NCBI GenBank assembly: GCA_021773835.1
Contig: JAJFJQ010000066.1
Location: forward strand, 1-64,000
DNA from: Gammaproteobacteria bacterium
Lineage (GTDB): Bacteria; Pseudomonadota; Gammaproteobacteria; Ga0077536
DNA: 64,000 nucleotides
Direction of reading: 5' to 3'
The notes under the pieces were generated by a model. The model had not been told where the DNA came from. It searched no databases and saw nothing but the letters and a program-made list of their open reading frames with translations. The position numbers were made by a program, and so were the translations under genes. Each line of letters begins with the position of its first letter. Within the stretch, counting starts at the first letter, position 1. Shown here in pieces: positions 17,766 to 26,515 of the stretch.

Positions 17766-18179
17766 TCAGTCAGCGGGTTCCGGGGTGCCGTGACTCAGTG
17801 CCAATGGTGAACTTTCTTCTTCAGAGATCCTAAGCAGCTTACCATTAACCTCTGCTCCCATTGCCATCTCAATAAGGCGGTAGTAGACATTCCCTTCGAC
17901 TCTCGCGCTCGACGCTAGTTCCACATGCTCTCTGGCATGAACGTCGCCTTTTACCACCCCGTTTAGAATGATAAAGGGTACTTTCACCTCCCCCTCGATC
18001 GTGCCTCGATCGCTTAATGTTAGCATCGCGTGCTCATCCTCATCGGCCAGTACGTTGCCCTTCACGGTACCGTCGATATGTAAGCCGCCGCTGAACCGAA
18101 AATCTCCGACAATCTGAGAATTTTGCCCAATCAGTGAGTCGACTGAGGTCGGTTTGCGTTTTTTGTTCTTACGTAACAT
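17766..18179 (-). CDS. bactofilin (polymer-forming cytoskeletal protein)
   Basis: 137-residue protein with the bactofilin beta-helix core: repeating short beta strands such as GDFRFSGGLHIDGTVKGNV, GTIEGEVKV, NGVVKGDVHA and ARVEGNVYY. Disordered N- and C-terminal tails flank it. Bactofilins self-assemble into filaments and organise local wall synthesis or polysaccharide export. It starts 13 bp after the DUF6776-like gene and precedes erpA by 54 bp, probably as one operon. Confidence 0.93.
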   Translation of the reverse strand: MLRKNKKRKPTSVDSLIGQNSQIVGDFRFSGGLHIDGTVKGNVLADEDEHAMLTLSDRGTIEGEVKVPFIILNGVVKGDVHAREHVELASSARVEGNVYYRLIEMAMGAEVNGKLLRISEEESSPLALSHGTPEPAD

Positions 18180-18192
18180 GTTGCTCGCCCGC

Positions 18193-18903
18193 CTAATTGA
18201 TTATTTTTGCCCAGTCGTAAATCTTGTTGAACGAACTCTTCTTACGGCCGTCCTCGTACACCGCAACATGTACTTCTTCTGGCGCAAAGTCGTCTGGCAA
18301 CTGCAAAACGCCCTCAATCCGGCGAAAATGCTTGAAATTGAAGGCTAAATCACCACTATCCGGCTCGGCCAAATCGGCTAAGGCCAATTTATGAGTGGCG
18401 TCGCCCCGTTGTCCGCGAATTTCAACGTCTACGTACCCGTTCGCGACCTTATCATCTTTGTTAACATGGGTTAAGACGAGCCGGTACTGATAGCGGCCGC
18501 CCCCGCCGTAATCACGCAATTTAAAACCTTGAACGTGCGGTCCCGTCGCGGCAACCGTCGACGACAAGATGTCTCGGTAGAACGCGAGCTCCAATCTCAA
18601 ATCGGCGATTTCAGACTGCATTGCCGAGATGGTCTTTTGCTGGTCGATTCGAGCGTATTGGTCAATCTCAGCCGCGCGCTCCAGCTTCGCTCGAATTTTT
18701 AGTAATTCTTCATTGTGCTGCTTCAAGTCGACGTAATCGTCCATGATCCCGCGCTTCAGCGACGCCGTGGTCATCGAATTGACAATCGACCGCCAATGTC
18801 CGTAGTGAAATGCGGTCGCGGTCGCGCCAATAACGGTCAATACGATGCCAATAGCGACCAGAACTCGCTGACGCGGTCGATGTGGCTTAATGACGAGTTT
18901 CAC
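18193..18903 (-). CDS. DUF6776-like membrane protein with coiled coil
   Basis: 236-residue protein of unknown function. It has a short basic N terminus, one transmembrane segment (about 14-35), an amphipathic coiled-coil region (about 55-110, rich in Glu/Leu/Gln/Lys) and a C-terminal beta-rich domain (FKLRDYGGGGRYQYRLVLTH). This matches the gene that sits beside the bactofilin gene in Pseudomonas, probably DUF6776. The position suggests a periplasmic partner for the bactofilin filament; this is inference. The 253 bp upstream (18904-19156) is AT-rich non-coding DNA. Confidence 0.75.
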   Translation of the reverse strand: MKLVIKPHRPRQRVLVAIGIVLTVIGATATAFHYGHWRSIVNSMTTASLKRGIMDDYVDLKQHNEELLKIRAKLERAAEIDQYARIDQQKTISAMQSEIADLRLELAFYRDILSSTVAATGPHVQGFKLRDYGGGGRYQYRLVLTHVNKDDKVANGYVDVEIRGQRGDATHKLALADLAEPDSGDLAFNFKHFRRIEGVLQLPDDFAPEEVHVAVYEDGRKKSSFNKIYDWAKIIN

Positions 18904-19156
18904 CTAGTCGTCTCCGGCTACTCGCATTGAATAACCCCGGCATGTGGTCGCGATTAGTGTGTAGTAACGGCCGAAAAATAATCGCGCAGCCGCGGAAGGA
19001 TACCATATTATTTATATTAGTCAATGAGTTACGGAACACTATTAACAAATTGAGGGGAATGTTTTGCTTCCAAATCGGTCCAAATAATGACGTATTCACA
19101 AGCATTTACTAGGCGAATACGCGACACTAGGCATAACTGAATTGAGGAGCTAGCAC

Positions 19157-19804
19157 ATGGAAATGACGGCAGGAATCGCGCTGGCAGCCGGCGCCGCCTG
19201 GGCCAGCGGCATTAATGTATATGCGGTGATGCTGGTGCTCGGTCTACTCGGATCGACGGGCTATATGACCTTGCCCCCCGACCTCGAAATTCTGATGAAC
19301 CCCTTGGTTATCGGTGCCGCAGGCCTGATGTATTGCGTAGAGTTCTTCGCCGATAAAACCCCCGGAGTTGATACCGGATGGGACGCCATCCATACCTTTA
19401 TCCGTATTCCTGCGGGAGCGGTGGTGGCTGCAGCGGCACTCGGAGAAATGGATCCGGCTATCCAAGTGGCTGCTTTTATTGTCGGTGGCGGTTTGGCGGC
19501 AAGCAGTCACGCCGCGAAAGCAGGGACGCGCGTTATGCTCAATACTTCGCCAGAGCCAGTCTCAAACTGGACCGCCTCAGTAACGGAAGACGTCGTTGTC
19601 GTTGCCGGACTGTGGGCGGCGCTCAATCACCCGCTCGTGTTCCTCGTCTTACTAGCCATCATCATTGCGTTCACGATCTGGTTCCTACCAAAACTCTGGC
19701 GGGCCCTGAAGCAGGTGTGGCGATCCCTAAAAGCGTTTTTTTCCCCGCCCGAGCCAGCGGGTATCGCGGATGAGCCCGAGGTTAAGTCTCTGGGAAAACC
19801 ATAA
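19157..19804 (+). CDS. DUF4126 domain-containing membrane protein
   Basis: 215-residue inner-membrane protein with about four to five transmembrane segments and repeated Gly/Ala-rich helices (GIALAAGAAWASGINVYAVM, AGAVVAAAALGEMDPA). It fits the DUF4126 family, whose function is unknown. The cytoplasmic tail (about 180-215) is basic then acidic and Pro-rich. A ribosome site (GAGGAG) lies 10 bp upstream of the ATG. It precedes hemJ by 67 bp in the same direction; a link to heme synthesis is only positional. Confidence 0.85.
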   Translation: MEMTAGIALAAGAAWASGINVYAVMLVLGLLGSTGYMTLPPDLEILMNPLVIGAAGLMYCVEFFADKTPGVDTGWDAIHTFIRIPAGAVVAAAALGEMDPAIQVAAFIVGGGLAASSHAAKAGTRVMLNTSPEPVSNWTASVTEDVVVVAGLWAALNHPLVFLVLLAIIIAFTIWFLPKLWRALKQVWRSLKAFFSPPEPAGIADEPEVKSLGKP

Positions 19805-19871
19805 TACGATCGCCATCCCCGATTGCTATAGCCAATAGACGACTCGTGTTTACCTTGCTTGCCGGATACTA

Positions 19872-20303
19872 ATGTATCTCTGGATCAAAGCGCTGCATGT
19901 CATTTTTATGGTGACTTGGTTTGCGGGACTATTCTATCTGCCGCGACTATTTGTTTATCACGCGACTACGCAAGAATCGGAAGGACGCGAAAGATTCAAG
20001 ATCATGGAACGAAAGCTATTCTTCGGAATTATGACACCAGGCGCGGTACTGACGGTGGGGTTCGGGCTTTGGTTGATGGTACTTCGAGGAGGCGATTGGG
20101 CGGCAACAACTAGTTGGTTGCATATCAAACTGCTACTCGTAGCGATTCTAGTTGCCTATCATCTGTATCTCGGTCATTTAGTCACCCAATTTAAAAATGA
20201 CACGAATTCGCATGGTCACGTGTATTACCGCTGGCTCAACGAGTTTCCTGTGCTCATTTTGGTCATAGTCGTATTACTGGCCGTAATTAAACCGATACTC
20301 TAA
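19872..20303 (+). CDS. hemJ: protoporphyrinogen IX oxidase HemJ
   Basis: 143-residue integral membrane protein of the UPF0093/HemJ family, which oxidises protoporphyrinogen IX to protoporphyrin IX near the end of heme synthesis. It has four transmembrane helices. The N-terminal signature YLWIKALHVIFMVTWFAGLF holds the conserved His9, and a second conserved region is RWLNEFPVLI. hemL lies 380 bp downstream. It ends 14 bp before the convergent rubredoxin gene. The natural electron acceptor of HemJ is not settled. Confidence 0.95.
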   Translation: MYLWIKALHVIFMVTWFAGLFYLPRLFVYHATTQESEGRERFKIMERKLFFGIMTPGAVLTVGFGLWLMVLRGGDWAATTSWLHIKLLLVAILVAYHLYLGHLVTQFKNDTNSHGHVYYRWLNEFPVLILVIVVLLAVIKPIL

Positions 20304-20317
20304 GTTTCCCGATTGGG

Positions 20318-20482
20318 CTAGATTTCAATCATCTCGAATTCATCTTTGCGCGCAGAACAATCCGGGCAACACCACGTTAGCGGGATCTCCTCCCATTTCG
20401 TTCCAGGCGGAATTCCGTCGCTTGGTAACCCCTCACTCTCGTCGTAGATAAATCCGCAGATTACGCACATATAACGTTTCAT
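20318..20482 (-). CDS. rubredoxin
   Basis: 54-residue small redox protein. The four iron ligands are Cys6 and Cys9 (MCVICG) and Cys39 and Cys42 (CPDCS); Cys38 is extra, next to the second pair. The body (DGIPPGTKWEEIP) and the tail (KDEFEMIEI) match the rubredoxin 2-type proteins of Pseudomonas and Acinetobacter, which pass single electrons to membrane oxidases. It is convergent with hemJ and divergent from hemL. Confidence 0.95.
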   Translation of the reverse strand: MKRYMCVICGFIYDESEGLPSDGIPPGTKWEEIPLTWCCPDCSARKDEFEMIEI

Positions 20483-20539
20483 TTGATTTACTGGCTGGAA
20501 ACTTCTTAATTCAAGCGGCGATTCTAGGACGCAACATGT

Positions 20540-20589
20540 GTCGATTCCAGCGTCCCGCTGATGTCATAATGAACCCCTTAGGAATCGAC
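20540..20589 (+). repeat. inverted repeat in the hemL upstream region
   Basis: GTCGATTCC (20540-20548) and GGAATCGAC (20581-20589) are perfect 9-bp complements 32 bp apart, between the divergent rubredoxin and hemL genes. They could form a leader hairpin or an operator. No T-run follows. Confidence 0.35.
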
Positions 20590-20591
20590 TT

Positions 20592-20690
20592 GTGATGGGG
20601 CTGGACCGGAAGATGGAGCAAAATGATCAAATTACAGTGGGCCAATGGGTACCGAAGATCCATTCCGGCGGAGGCCTAATTGATGTCTAA
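20592..20690 (+). CDS. possible 32-residue leader peptide overlapping the hemL start
   Basis: A small reading frame starts at GTG 20592 (AGGA 8 nt upstream) or ATG 20595 and ends with TAA 8 bp inside hemL. It contains the hemL ribosome site. The product, M(M)GLDRKMEQ... ending GGGLIDV, matches nothing I recognise. Translation of it would couple to hemL initiation. It may be a chance frame; evidence is only the ribosome site and overlap geometry. Confidence 0.25.
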   Translation: MMGLDRKMEQNDQITVGQWVPKIHSGGGLIDV

Positions 20691-21966
20691 ACGTTCGATC
20701 GAATTGTTTGACCAGGCTAAGTCAGTCATTCCCGGCGGCGTTAACTCACCCGTCAGATCATTTAAATCGCTTGGCGGAAATCCAATTTATTTCGAACACG
20801 CAAGTGGCGCCATCGTTCGCGATGTTGACGGCAAGGAATACATTGATTTTGTCGGTAGTTGGGGCCCTATGATCGCCGGGCACAGCCATCCAGACGTTAT
20901 GGCGGCAGTAAAAGAACAGCTCGAACACGGCTTCGGCTACGGCGCGCCAACAGAGATTGAAACGAAACTTGCGCAGAAAATCTGCCAATTAGTTCCCGGC
21001 ATCGAAAAGGTCCGCATGGTTAATTCCGGTACCGAAGCCGCGATGAGCGCGATTCGCCTTGCTCGGGGCGTCACCGGTCGCAATAAAATAGTGAAGTTCG
21101 AGGGTTGTTATCATGGCCACGCCGATTCGCTCCTAGTCAAAGCCGGATCCGGAGCGCTTACCCTGGGCATCCCAACGTCTCCAGGCGTACCCGCCGAGCT
21201 CGCGGAATTGACAATTACGCTGAGCTACAACGATCCGGATCAGGTTAAAACAGTATTTGAGCAGATTGGCGAAGAGATCGCCGCCATCATCGTCGAGCCC
21301 GTCGCCGGCAACATGAATTGTATTCCCCCGTTGCCTGATTTTCTTCCGACCTTGCGCGATGTCTGTGATAGCTCGGGTGCAATGCTTATTTTTGACGAGG
21401 TGATGACCGGATTTCGAGTACACCCGAACGGTGCCCAAACGCTCTATAAGGTGGCTCCAGACATCACGGTATTGGGTAAAATCATCGGTGGTGGCTTGCC
21501 CGTCGGCGCTTTTGGTGGATCAGCAACGTTGATGGAACATTTGGCGCCTAGCGGTGACATTTACCAAGCGGGTACTTTATCCGGCAACCCGATTGCAATG
21601 GCGTGCGGACTTGCGACGCTCGAAATCCTCTCGATGCCCGGATTTCACACCGAACTACTGGCATCGACTACCCGTTTGGTTAACGGTATCCAAGCGCTTG
21701 CCAAAGACGCTCAGATACCAGTTGCAACCAATCATGTGACCGGTATGTTTGGTGTGTTTTTCACTGAGGCAAAGAAGGTTACAAACTTCAAGCACGCAAC
21801 GAACTGCGATATTGAGCGATTCAATCACTTCTTCCATGGAATGCTGCGAGAGGGCGTCTATCTGGCGCCGTCACCGTTTGAAGTTGGATTCGTCTCGAGC
21901 AGTCATGACAACGCGACGATCGATAAAACACTGGAAGCGGTAGCCAAAGTATTACCGACTTTGTAG
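20683..21966 (+). CDS. hemL: glutamate-1-semialdehyde 2,1-aminomutase
   Basis: 427-residue PLP enzyme that converts glutamate-1-semialdehyde to 5-aminolevulinate in the C5 heme pathway. It has the class III aminotransferase core with the N-terminal [13 protein letters not shown], the YHGHADS segment, [10 protein letters not shown], and the PLP lysine K266 in [16 protein letters not shown]. The ATG at 20683 has GGAGG 8 nt upstream. Length is normal. hemB (51417) and hemJ (19872) are also in the window. Confidence 0.98.
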   Translation: MSKRSIELFDQAKSVIPGGVNSPVRSFKSLGGNPIYFEHASGAIVRDVDGKEYIDFVGSWGPMIAGHSHPDVMAAVKEQLEHGFGYGAPTEIETKLAQKICQLVPGIEKVRMVNSGTEAAMSAIRLARGVTGRNKIVKFEGCYHGHADSLLVKAGSGALTLGIPTSPGVPAELAELTITLSYNDPDQVKTVFEQIGEEIAAIIVEPVAGNMNCIPPLPDFLPTLRDVCDSSGAMLIFDEVMTGFRVHPNGAQTLYKVAPDITVLGKIIGGGLPVGAFGGSATLMEHLAPSGDIYQAGTLSGNPIAMACGLATLEILSMPGFHTELLASTTRLVNGIQALAKDAQIPVATNHVTGMFGVFFTEAKKVTNFKHATNCDIERFNHFFHGMLREGVYLAPSPFEVGFVSSSHDNATIDKTLEAVAKVLPTL

Positions 21967-22003
21967 GGCACTTTTGTTCAATCCACGAACGAGGTAAGTG
22001 CGC

Positions 22004-22600
22004 ATGATTAAGTTCAATTCGATCTCGGATGTAAGCGCTCCAAGAATATCAATCTGTATGATGGTCACCATCGTGGTGCTGGCTTATTGCGCAAATAGCC
22101 GAGCGGATCAATCCGACCCCAAACTTGACGCCCTATTTGTGCAGCTCCGCGCCGCCACCAACCCAGTCATTGCGAGGCGAACGGAACGCGAGATTTGGGC
22201 TATTTGGCAGCACCCTCCGAACGACACCGCACGTCAAATGATGCGCCACGCACAAGCTGCACTAGACCAACGCGATTTCGAATCGGCGATCAGGTTGTTG
22301 GATAAACTCGTCGCCCACTCGCCAAATTTCGCCGAAGCATGGAATCAGCGCGCCATCGTGCAGTACTTCGCCGCCGATTATGATGCTTCGCTCAGCGATA
22401 TCGAACAAACTCTCGCGCTAGAACCAAGGCATTTCGGTGCGATGGCCGGGCGCGGCCAAGTCTATCTCCACTTGAACGAACTTGAACTTGCGCTTCAAGC
22501 CTTCGAGGATGCACTGGAATGGAACCCTTGGATGGCAAATGTTCGCGGCCAAATTTATAGGATACGCGAGTTAATCAGCGCACGGCCGAAACCGATTTAG
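22004..22600 (+). CDS. TPR repeat protein
   Basis: 198-residue exported protein. A hydrophobic segment (about 15-32, ending NSRAD) forms a signal peptide or anchor, followed by two to three tetratricopeptide repeats (about 80-180: AEAWNQRAIVQYFAADYDAS, GAMAGRGQVYLHLNELELA). A similar TPR gene often follows hemL in Gammaproteobacteria. It lies 37 bp downstream of hemL, so co-transcription is likely. The partner is unknown. ATG 22004 has GAGG 9 nt upstream; a GTG at 21998 is less likely. Confidence 0.85.
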   Translation: MIKFNSISDVSAPRISICMMVTIVVLAYCANSRADQSDPKLDALFVQLRAATNPVIARRTEREIWAIWQHPPNDTARQMMRHAQAALDQRDFESAIRLLDKLVAHSPNFAEAWNQRAIVQYFAADYDASLSDIEQTLALEPRHFGAMAGRGQVYLHLNELELALQAFEDALEWNPWMANVRGQIYRIRELISARPKPI

Positions 22601-22651
22601 CCGGACCGTAGTTCGATATAAGAGTTGAAGCGAGCGTTCGTGAAAGCAGAT

Positions 22652-23206
22652 TTAAACGTCGGTGAAAAGACCGACGCGAAGATTTTTCCCGGAATATATT
22701 TCTTCACCATCTATCTGCATTGTCGCGTCGGCGATCCCCATCACTAGAGACCGATTAATCACACGCCGAATATCCACCGTATAAGTAATGAGCTTTTTAT
22801 CCGGAGTGACCTGCCCGGTAAACTGAATTTCGTTTCCCCCAAGCGCCCGTCCGTGACCAAGCCCACCCTTCCATGCGAGGAAGAACCCGACTAATTGCCA
22901 CATCGCATCTAGCCCCAGGCAACCGGGCATCACCGGATCTCCCTCGAAATGACACAGGAAAAACCATTGGTCGGGACGAATATCCAATTCCGCAACCATC
23001 GTCCCGCGGTCGTATTTACCACCCGTATCCTGAATATCCGTAATTCGGTCGAACATCAACATCGGTGGCAGCGGAAGTTGCGCATTTCCAGGGCCGAATA
23101 ATCCGCCTTTGGCGCAGTCGATCAGCTCTTCGTGCGAATAAGAATTTTTTCGCCTTCCATTCGCCAGGATCGGCGCTTGCGCATTTAGTGTATCAATCGC
23201 CGCCAT
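22652..23206 (-). CDS. fabA: 3-hydroxydecanoyl-ACP dehydratase/isomerase FabA
   Basis: 184-residue bifunctional hot-dog enzyme that dehydrates 3-hydroxydecanoyl-ACP and isomerises the trans-2 product to cis-3, the branch point to unsaturated fatty acids. His86 in [19 protein letters not shown] and Asp100 correspond to E. coli H70 and D84. Length is slightly above the usual ~172 because of a longer N terminus. The usual partner fabB is not adjacent. A TATAAT (23232-23237, minus strand) lies 25 bp upstream of the start, without a clear -35. Confidence 0.97.
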   Translation of the reverse strand: MAAIDTLNAQAPILANGRRKNSYSHEELIDCAKGGLFGPGNAQLPLPPMLMFDRITDIQDTGGKYDRGTMVAELDIRPDQWFFLCHFEGDPVMPGCLGLDAMWQLVGFFLAWKGGLGHGRALGGNEIQFTGQVTPDKKLITYTVDIRRVINRSLVMGIADATMQIDGEEIYSGKNLRVGLFTDV

Positions 23207-23272
23207 TGAAGGTGCCCCCTTTGGAGCTGCGATTATAACAAGAGCGCCAGGTAAAAGATTGCGGGCTAAGAC

Positions 23273-24637
23273 CTAATAGTCATCGAAAATCATCACGACG
23301 ACGGTTCCGGCAGGTGAGGACTTGATCACCAGCCGTCCACTATAAACCTCCTCGACTAGCTCCTTTACAACGGCGAGCCCAATACCGTGTCCGGCCGTCG
23401 TCTCATCTAGTCGGGCACCGCGTAGCAAGGCTCGTGCTATATCGTCTTCTGGCATTCCGGTTCCGTCGTCATGGACCTCGATCTTCAATGAGAGATGGGC
23501 TTTGACATCTGGGTCATTGCTTTGGGACACTTTTACGACGACCGCCTGTCTCGCCCATTTGCACGCGTTATCAGCGATGTTCCCCAGCATCTCCATCAGA
23601 TCCCCTCGATCGCCACGAAACTTCATTCCAGGTTCGACCTCTGTCACGATGGAGATCCCACGATCGGCATGAACTTTACGCAAGGAACTTACGATCATTT
23701 CGACAATAGGTTCTATTTCGATCGATTTTCCGATGACCGAACGCCCCGCTGCGGCTGCCCTTTGTAATTGATAATCAATGGTGGAATCTAACTGATCGAG
23801 AGAGGCTCGCAATCCGCTATGGCCCGTGCCGAGCGCAGGCTCTCGATCTAAGCTAGTTCGGATTACTGCCAATGGTGTTTTTAAGCTATGCGCCAAATCA
23901 CCAAGCGCATTGCGATAACGCTTTAGGCTCGAATCATTCGTTCGAATTAACGCATTTAAGTTCTCTGTCAGCGCGCGTAATTCGGTGGGATATTCACCCG
24001 ATATTTCCCCCTTCTCACCCCGTTCAATACGATTAACTTCTATCGCCACGTCACGTAGCGGCTTCAAGCCCCAACGAAAAATTACCGTCTGAACAAGCAA
24101 GAGCACCACGCCAATGGCAGAAAAGCCTAACCACAAACTTTGCCTGAAGCGCGCGACTTGCGCCCTAAAGGCACGTTCGTTCTCAGCTACCTGTACCGTA
24201 TATAGACTCGATTCCGATCCCGTTCCTTCCCATACAATGGTGTAGCTCAGCACGAAAAGTTTCTCGCCGGTTGAAGATTGGGTATCAGCAAAACTAAATT
24301 CGCCAACCGTGCGATCACCGGGGCCCTCGAAAGTGATCCCTAGCATCGATGGGGAATTCCATACGCGGTTGTTCGATGCGTCTAAAACTTGGGCATAGTG
24401 ACCGGACTCAGGGGTCGATAGCGTCGCATCCGGGGGCGTGGAGTTTGCGGAAATTTTTTCCGGATCGTCGAGATCGATCATTCCGAGCATCATATAAATT
24501 CTACCCGTTAGCCGCTCACGCACCGATGTCTGCGCCGTATCGCGAAAAGCCTGATCGAGTACAAATCCCGCTGTACTCAAAAATGCGGCCAGCACCAATC
24601 CAGCGGCAACGAGAACACGAGAATTTAGTGAGCGCAA
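23273..24637 (-). CDS. phoQ: PhoQ-like sensor histidine kinase
   Basis: 454-residue membrane kinase. TM1 is at about 8-28, a periplasmic sensor domain at 30-168, TM2 at 169-189, then HAMP, the DHp helix with phospho-accepting His250 (GDLAHSLKTPLAVI) and a HATPase domain (NIADNACKWAR, GHGIGLAVV). The DHp and N-box wording is typical of PhoQ-type kinases that sense divalent cations or membrane-active peptides. The TTG start has GAGG 9 nt upstream. It follows the phoP-like gene by 97 bp on the same strand. The true signal cannot be read from sequence. Confidence 0.88.
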   Translation of the reverse strand: MRSLNSRVLVAAGLVLAAFLSTAGFVLDQAFRDTAQTSVRERLTGRIYMMLGMIDLDDPEKISANSTPPDATLSTPESGHYAQVLDASNNRVWNSPSMLGITFEGPGDRTVGEFSFADTQSSTGEKLFVLSYTIVWEGTGSESSLYTVQVAENERAFRAQVARFRQSLWLGFSAIGVVLLLVQTVIFRWGLKPLRDVAIEVNRIERGEKGEISGEYPTELRALTENLNALIRTNDSSLKRYRNALGDLAHSLKTPLAVIRTSLDREPALGTGHSGLRASLDQLDSTIDYQLQRAAAAGRSVIGKSIEIEPIVEMIVSSLRKVHADRGISIVTEVEPGMKFRGDRGDLMEMLGNIADNACKWARQAVVVKVSQSNDPDVKAHLSLKIEVHDDGTGMPEDDIARALLRGARLDETTAGHGIGLAVVKELVEEVYSGRLVIKSSPAGTVVVMIFDDY

Positions 24638-24734
24638 GAGAGCTTACCTCACGGCGGACGGGGAAACTTTGCGTGGTCGGCAAGGCGGCCCCAAGGTTTG
24701 ACCATCGATGGGTTCCATCTCCAATGGTCGCCTG

Positions 24735-25445
24735 TTAAGAGGAAGCGCTTTGCTCCAAACTTTCCTCAGTAGCGCGCTGAAACCGGAATCGATACCCCTG
24801 GCCACGAACAGTTTCAACGGGCTTTAATTCGCGTGTCGGATCGAGCTTCTTACGCAGCCGACCGACGATTACCTCTATAACGTTGCTGTCACGGTCGGTT
24901 TCGTCCTCGTAAAGGTGTTCAGATAGTTCTGTTTTCGACACGACTCGACCAGCGTGTAGCATAAGGTGCTCGAGAACTTTGTACTCGAATGCGGTGGTTT
25001 CAACCGCGGAACCTTGAACAGATGCGGTCTTTGCTGCGGTATCGAGAACGATTGGACCGCAGCGTAATTTAGATTCCGCCCAACCTGCTGCGCGCCGCAC
25101 CAGCGCGCGCAACCGCGCGATCAGTTCTTCGTTTTGGAATGGTTTAACGAGATAATCGTCAGCGCCGATCTCCAGACCGCGCACCTTATCCTCCCAGCGA
25201 TTACGCGCGGTCAGAATCAGAACCGGAAAACTCAAGTCCGATTCACGCCACTGCTGAATTACATCGGTCCCGGGGACATCCGGTAGCCCAAGGTCGACAA
25301 TCGCCACATCGATCGGGTATTCCGCGCCAAGGTACGCGCCCTCCGCACCGCTGCCGGTAGCATCCACTGCAAAGCCCTCGGCATGTAGCAGTGCGATAAG
25401 CTCTTCGCGCAAGCCCGGTTCATCTTCGATCAATAAGACACGCAT
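24735..25445 (-). CDS. phoP: PhoP-like OmpR-family response regulator
   Basis: 236-residue transcription factor. The receiver domain has acidic pocket E8/D9, phospho-acceptor Asp51 (IVDLGLPD) and Lys101 in YLVKPF. A C-terminal winged helix carries SNVIEVIVGRLRKKLDP and VRGQGYRF. The ILTARNRWEDKV segment and DNA-binding helix fit PhoP. It lies between a PepSY gene (33 bp upstream) and the phoQ-like kinase gene, probably one operon. Confidence 0.92.
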   Translation of the reverse strand: MRVLLIEDEPGLREELIALLHAEGFAVDATGSGAEGAYLGAEYPIDVAIVDLGLPDVPGTDVIQQWRESDLSFPVLILTARNRWEDKVRGLEIGADDYLVKPFQNEELIARLRALVRRAAGWAESKLRCGPIVLDTAAKTASVQGSAVETTAFEYKVLEHLMLHAGRVVSKTELSEHLYEDETDRDSNVIEVIVGRLRKKLDPTRELKPVETVRGQGYRFRFQRATEESLEQSASS

Positions 25446-25478
25446 TGCGACTACTCACCTTGGTTTGTGTATCTCGCA

Positions 25479-25748
25479 CTACTTCGATCTCACCGTAACC
25501 TCACGCACGCGCCCATCCGGGAGTAAAACCTTCACGATGTATATCGTTAGGCCATCTTGTGTACCTGCTTGAACACCGAGAATGCGACCACCCGTGTCTC
25601 TTCGAACCTTCGCGGCAGCTTCATCCTGCGACAGTTGCCCTGACTGCGCCAACAATAGCCCTACAGGCGCCACGCGCGCGCCCGCATCGACAGCGGCAAT
25701 CGAGCACATTAAACATGTCGCAAAAAGAAGTGAGCGTGGGTAGTTCAT
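25479..25748 (-). CDS. PepSY domain-containing exported protein
   Basis: 89-residue protein with a Sec signal peptide (about 1-23, ending VDAGA) and a single PepSY domain (LSQDEAAAKVRRDTGGRILG ... YIVKVLLPDGRVREVTV). PepSY proteins are small periplasmic inhibitors or sensors. Many precede a two-component pair, as here, 33 bp before the phoP-like gene. A feedback role on the PhoQ-like sensor is plausible but inferred. Confidence 0.88.
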   Translation of the reverse strand: MNYPRSLLFATCLMCSIAAVDAGARVAPVGLLLAQSGQLSQDEAAAKVRRDTGGRILGVQAGTQDGLTIYIVKVLLPDGRVREVTVRSK

Positions 25749-25865
25749 TGCCAGATAGTAACCCAGGGTTAGGCGCGCGGGAATCTGAACGAAGAACTAG
25801 TATGACAAATTGAGATCACCTTCTCCGAATGCCCGTATTTTTTAGTTAAATCATGCCGCAAATCA

Positions 25866-26423
25866 TTACTCGACGGCAATTACGTCGACTCGTACTTTTA
25901 TCCGGTCTCCAGGATGATTTGGCGTACGCGTCTCGTAGTGTCTTCCATTGTAGGAATATGACACCAGGTACCCGTCAGCTCGTTCCTCTTGCTGCTGCTC
26001 GTTCACTATGCGGCAGCGCCGCTCGTTTGTCGTGTAACTAGAGCCCGGCGTGTAGGCCCGACGCGTGGTGTAGTCTCTACCCACCGAGGCGCCGAGTGTT
26101 GTTCCTGCGATCGTTGCCAGATCTCGCCCACTACCGCTACCAAATTGATTACCAACGACCGCACCGATGATCCCACCTACGATCGTAGGCGTATAGGAAT
26201 GGCTCCCGGTGTGCGCGGGTGGCTGATAATGGGTTACCGGCTGCTCCCAGCATTCTTCACGGGAGACCGGTACCGTGACGATACGGGTCAGCGTTTTTAC
26301 CTGATCAACCACAGCGTAATCATATTCAGGTGTGTTCGCCGAATTTCCATGGTTTGCGACGGTAAGCTGTGAAAACAGCAACCCGGCAATTGCAAACACT
26401 AACGATAAAACATTTGTACTCAT
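25866..26423 (-). CDS. glycine zipper 2TM domain envelope protein
   Basis: 185-residue exported protein. A signal peptide (about 1-23, ending LTVAN) is followed by a Tyr/Pro-rich stretch. A glycine zipper (IVGGIIGAVVGNQFGSGSGR, about 81-100, then GTTLGASVG) is typical of the 17-kDa surface-antigen / 2TM family. The C-terminal beta region ends KVRVDVIAVE. Cys58 and a second Cys near 137 may pair. No lipobox is seen. It likely sits in or against the outer membrane. Confidence 0.88.
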   Translation of the reverse strand: MSTNVLSLVFAIAGLLFSQLTVANHGNSANTPEYDYAVVDQVKTLTRIVTVPVSREECWEQPVTHYQPPAHTGSHSYTPTIVGGIIGAVVGNQFGSGSGRDLATIAGTTLGASVGRDYTTRRAYTPGSSYTTNERRCRIVNEQQQEERADGYLVSYSYNGRHYETRTPNHPGDRIKVRVDVIAVE

Positions 26424-26515
26424 GGTCTAGATTACTCCTCCCGCTCGCAGTAGCTACCTAGGATGCTAAGGATTCTATGGCCACGTAGCTGAATCAAAGC
26501 TGAATTCTGGTACCG

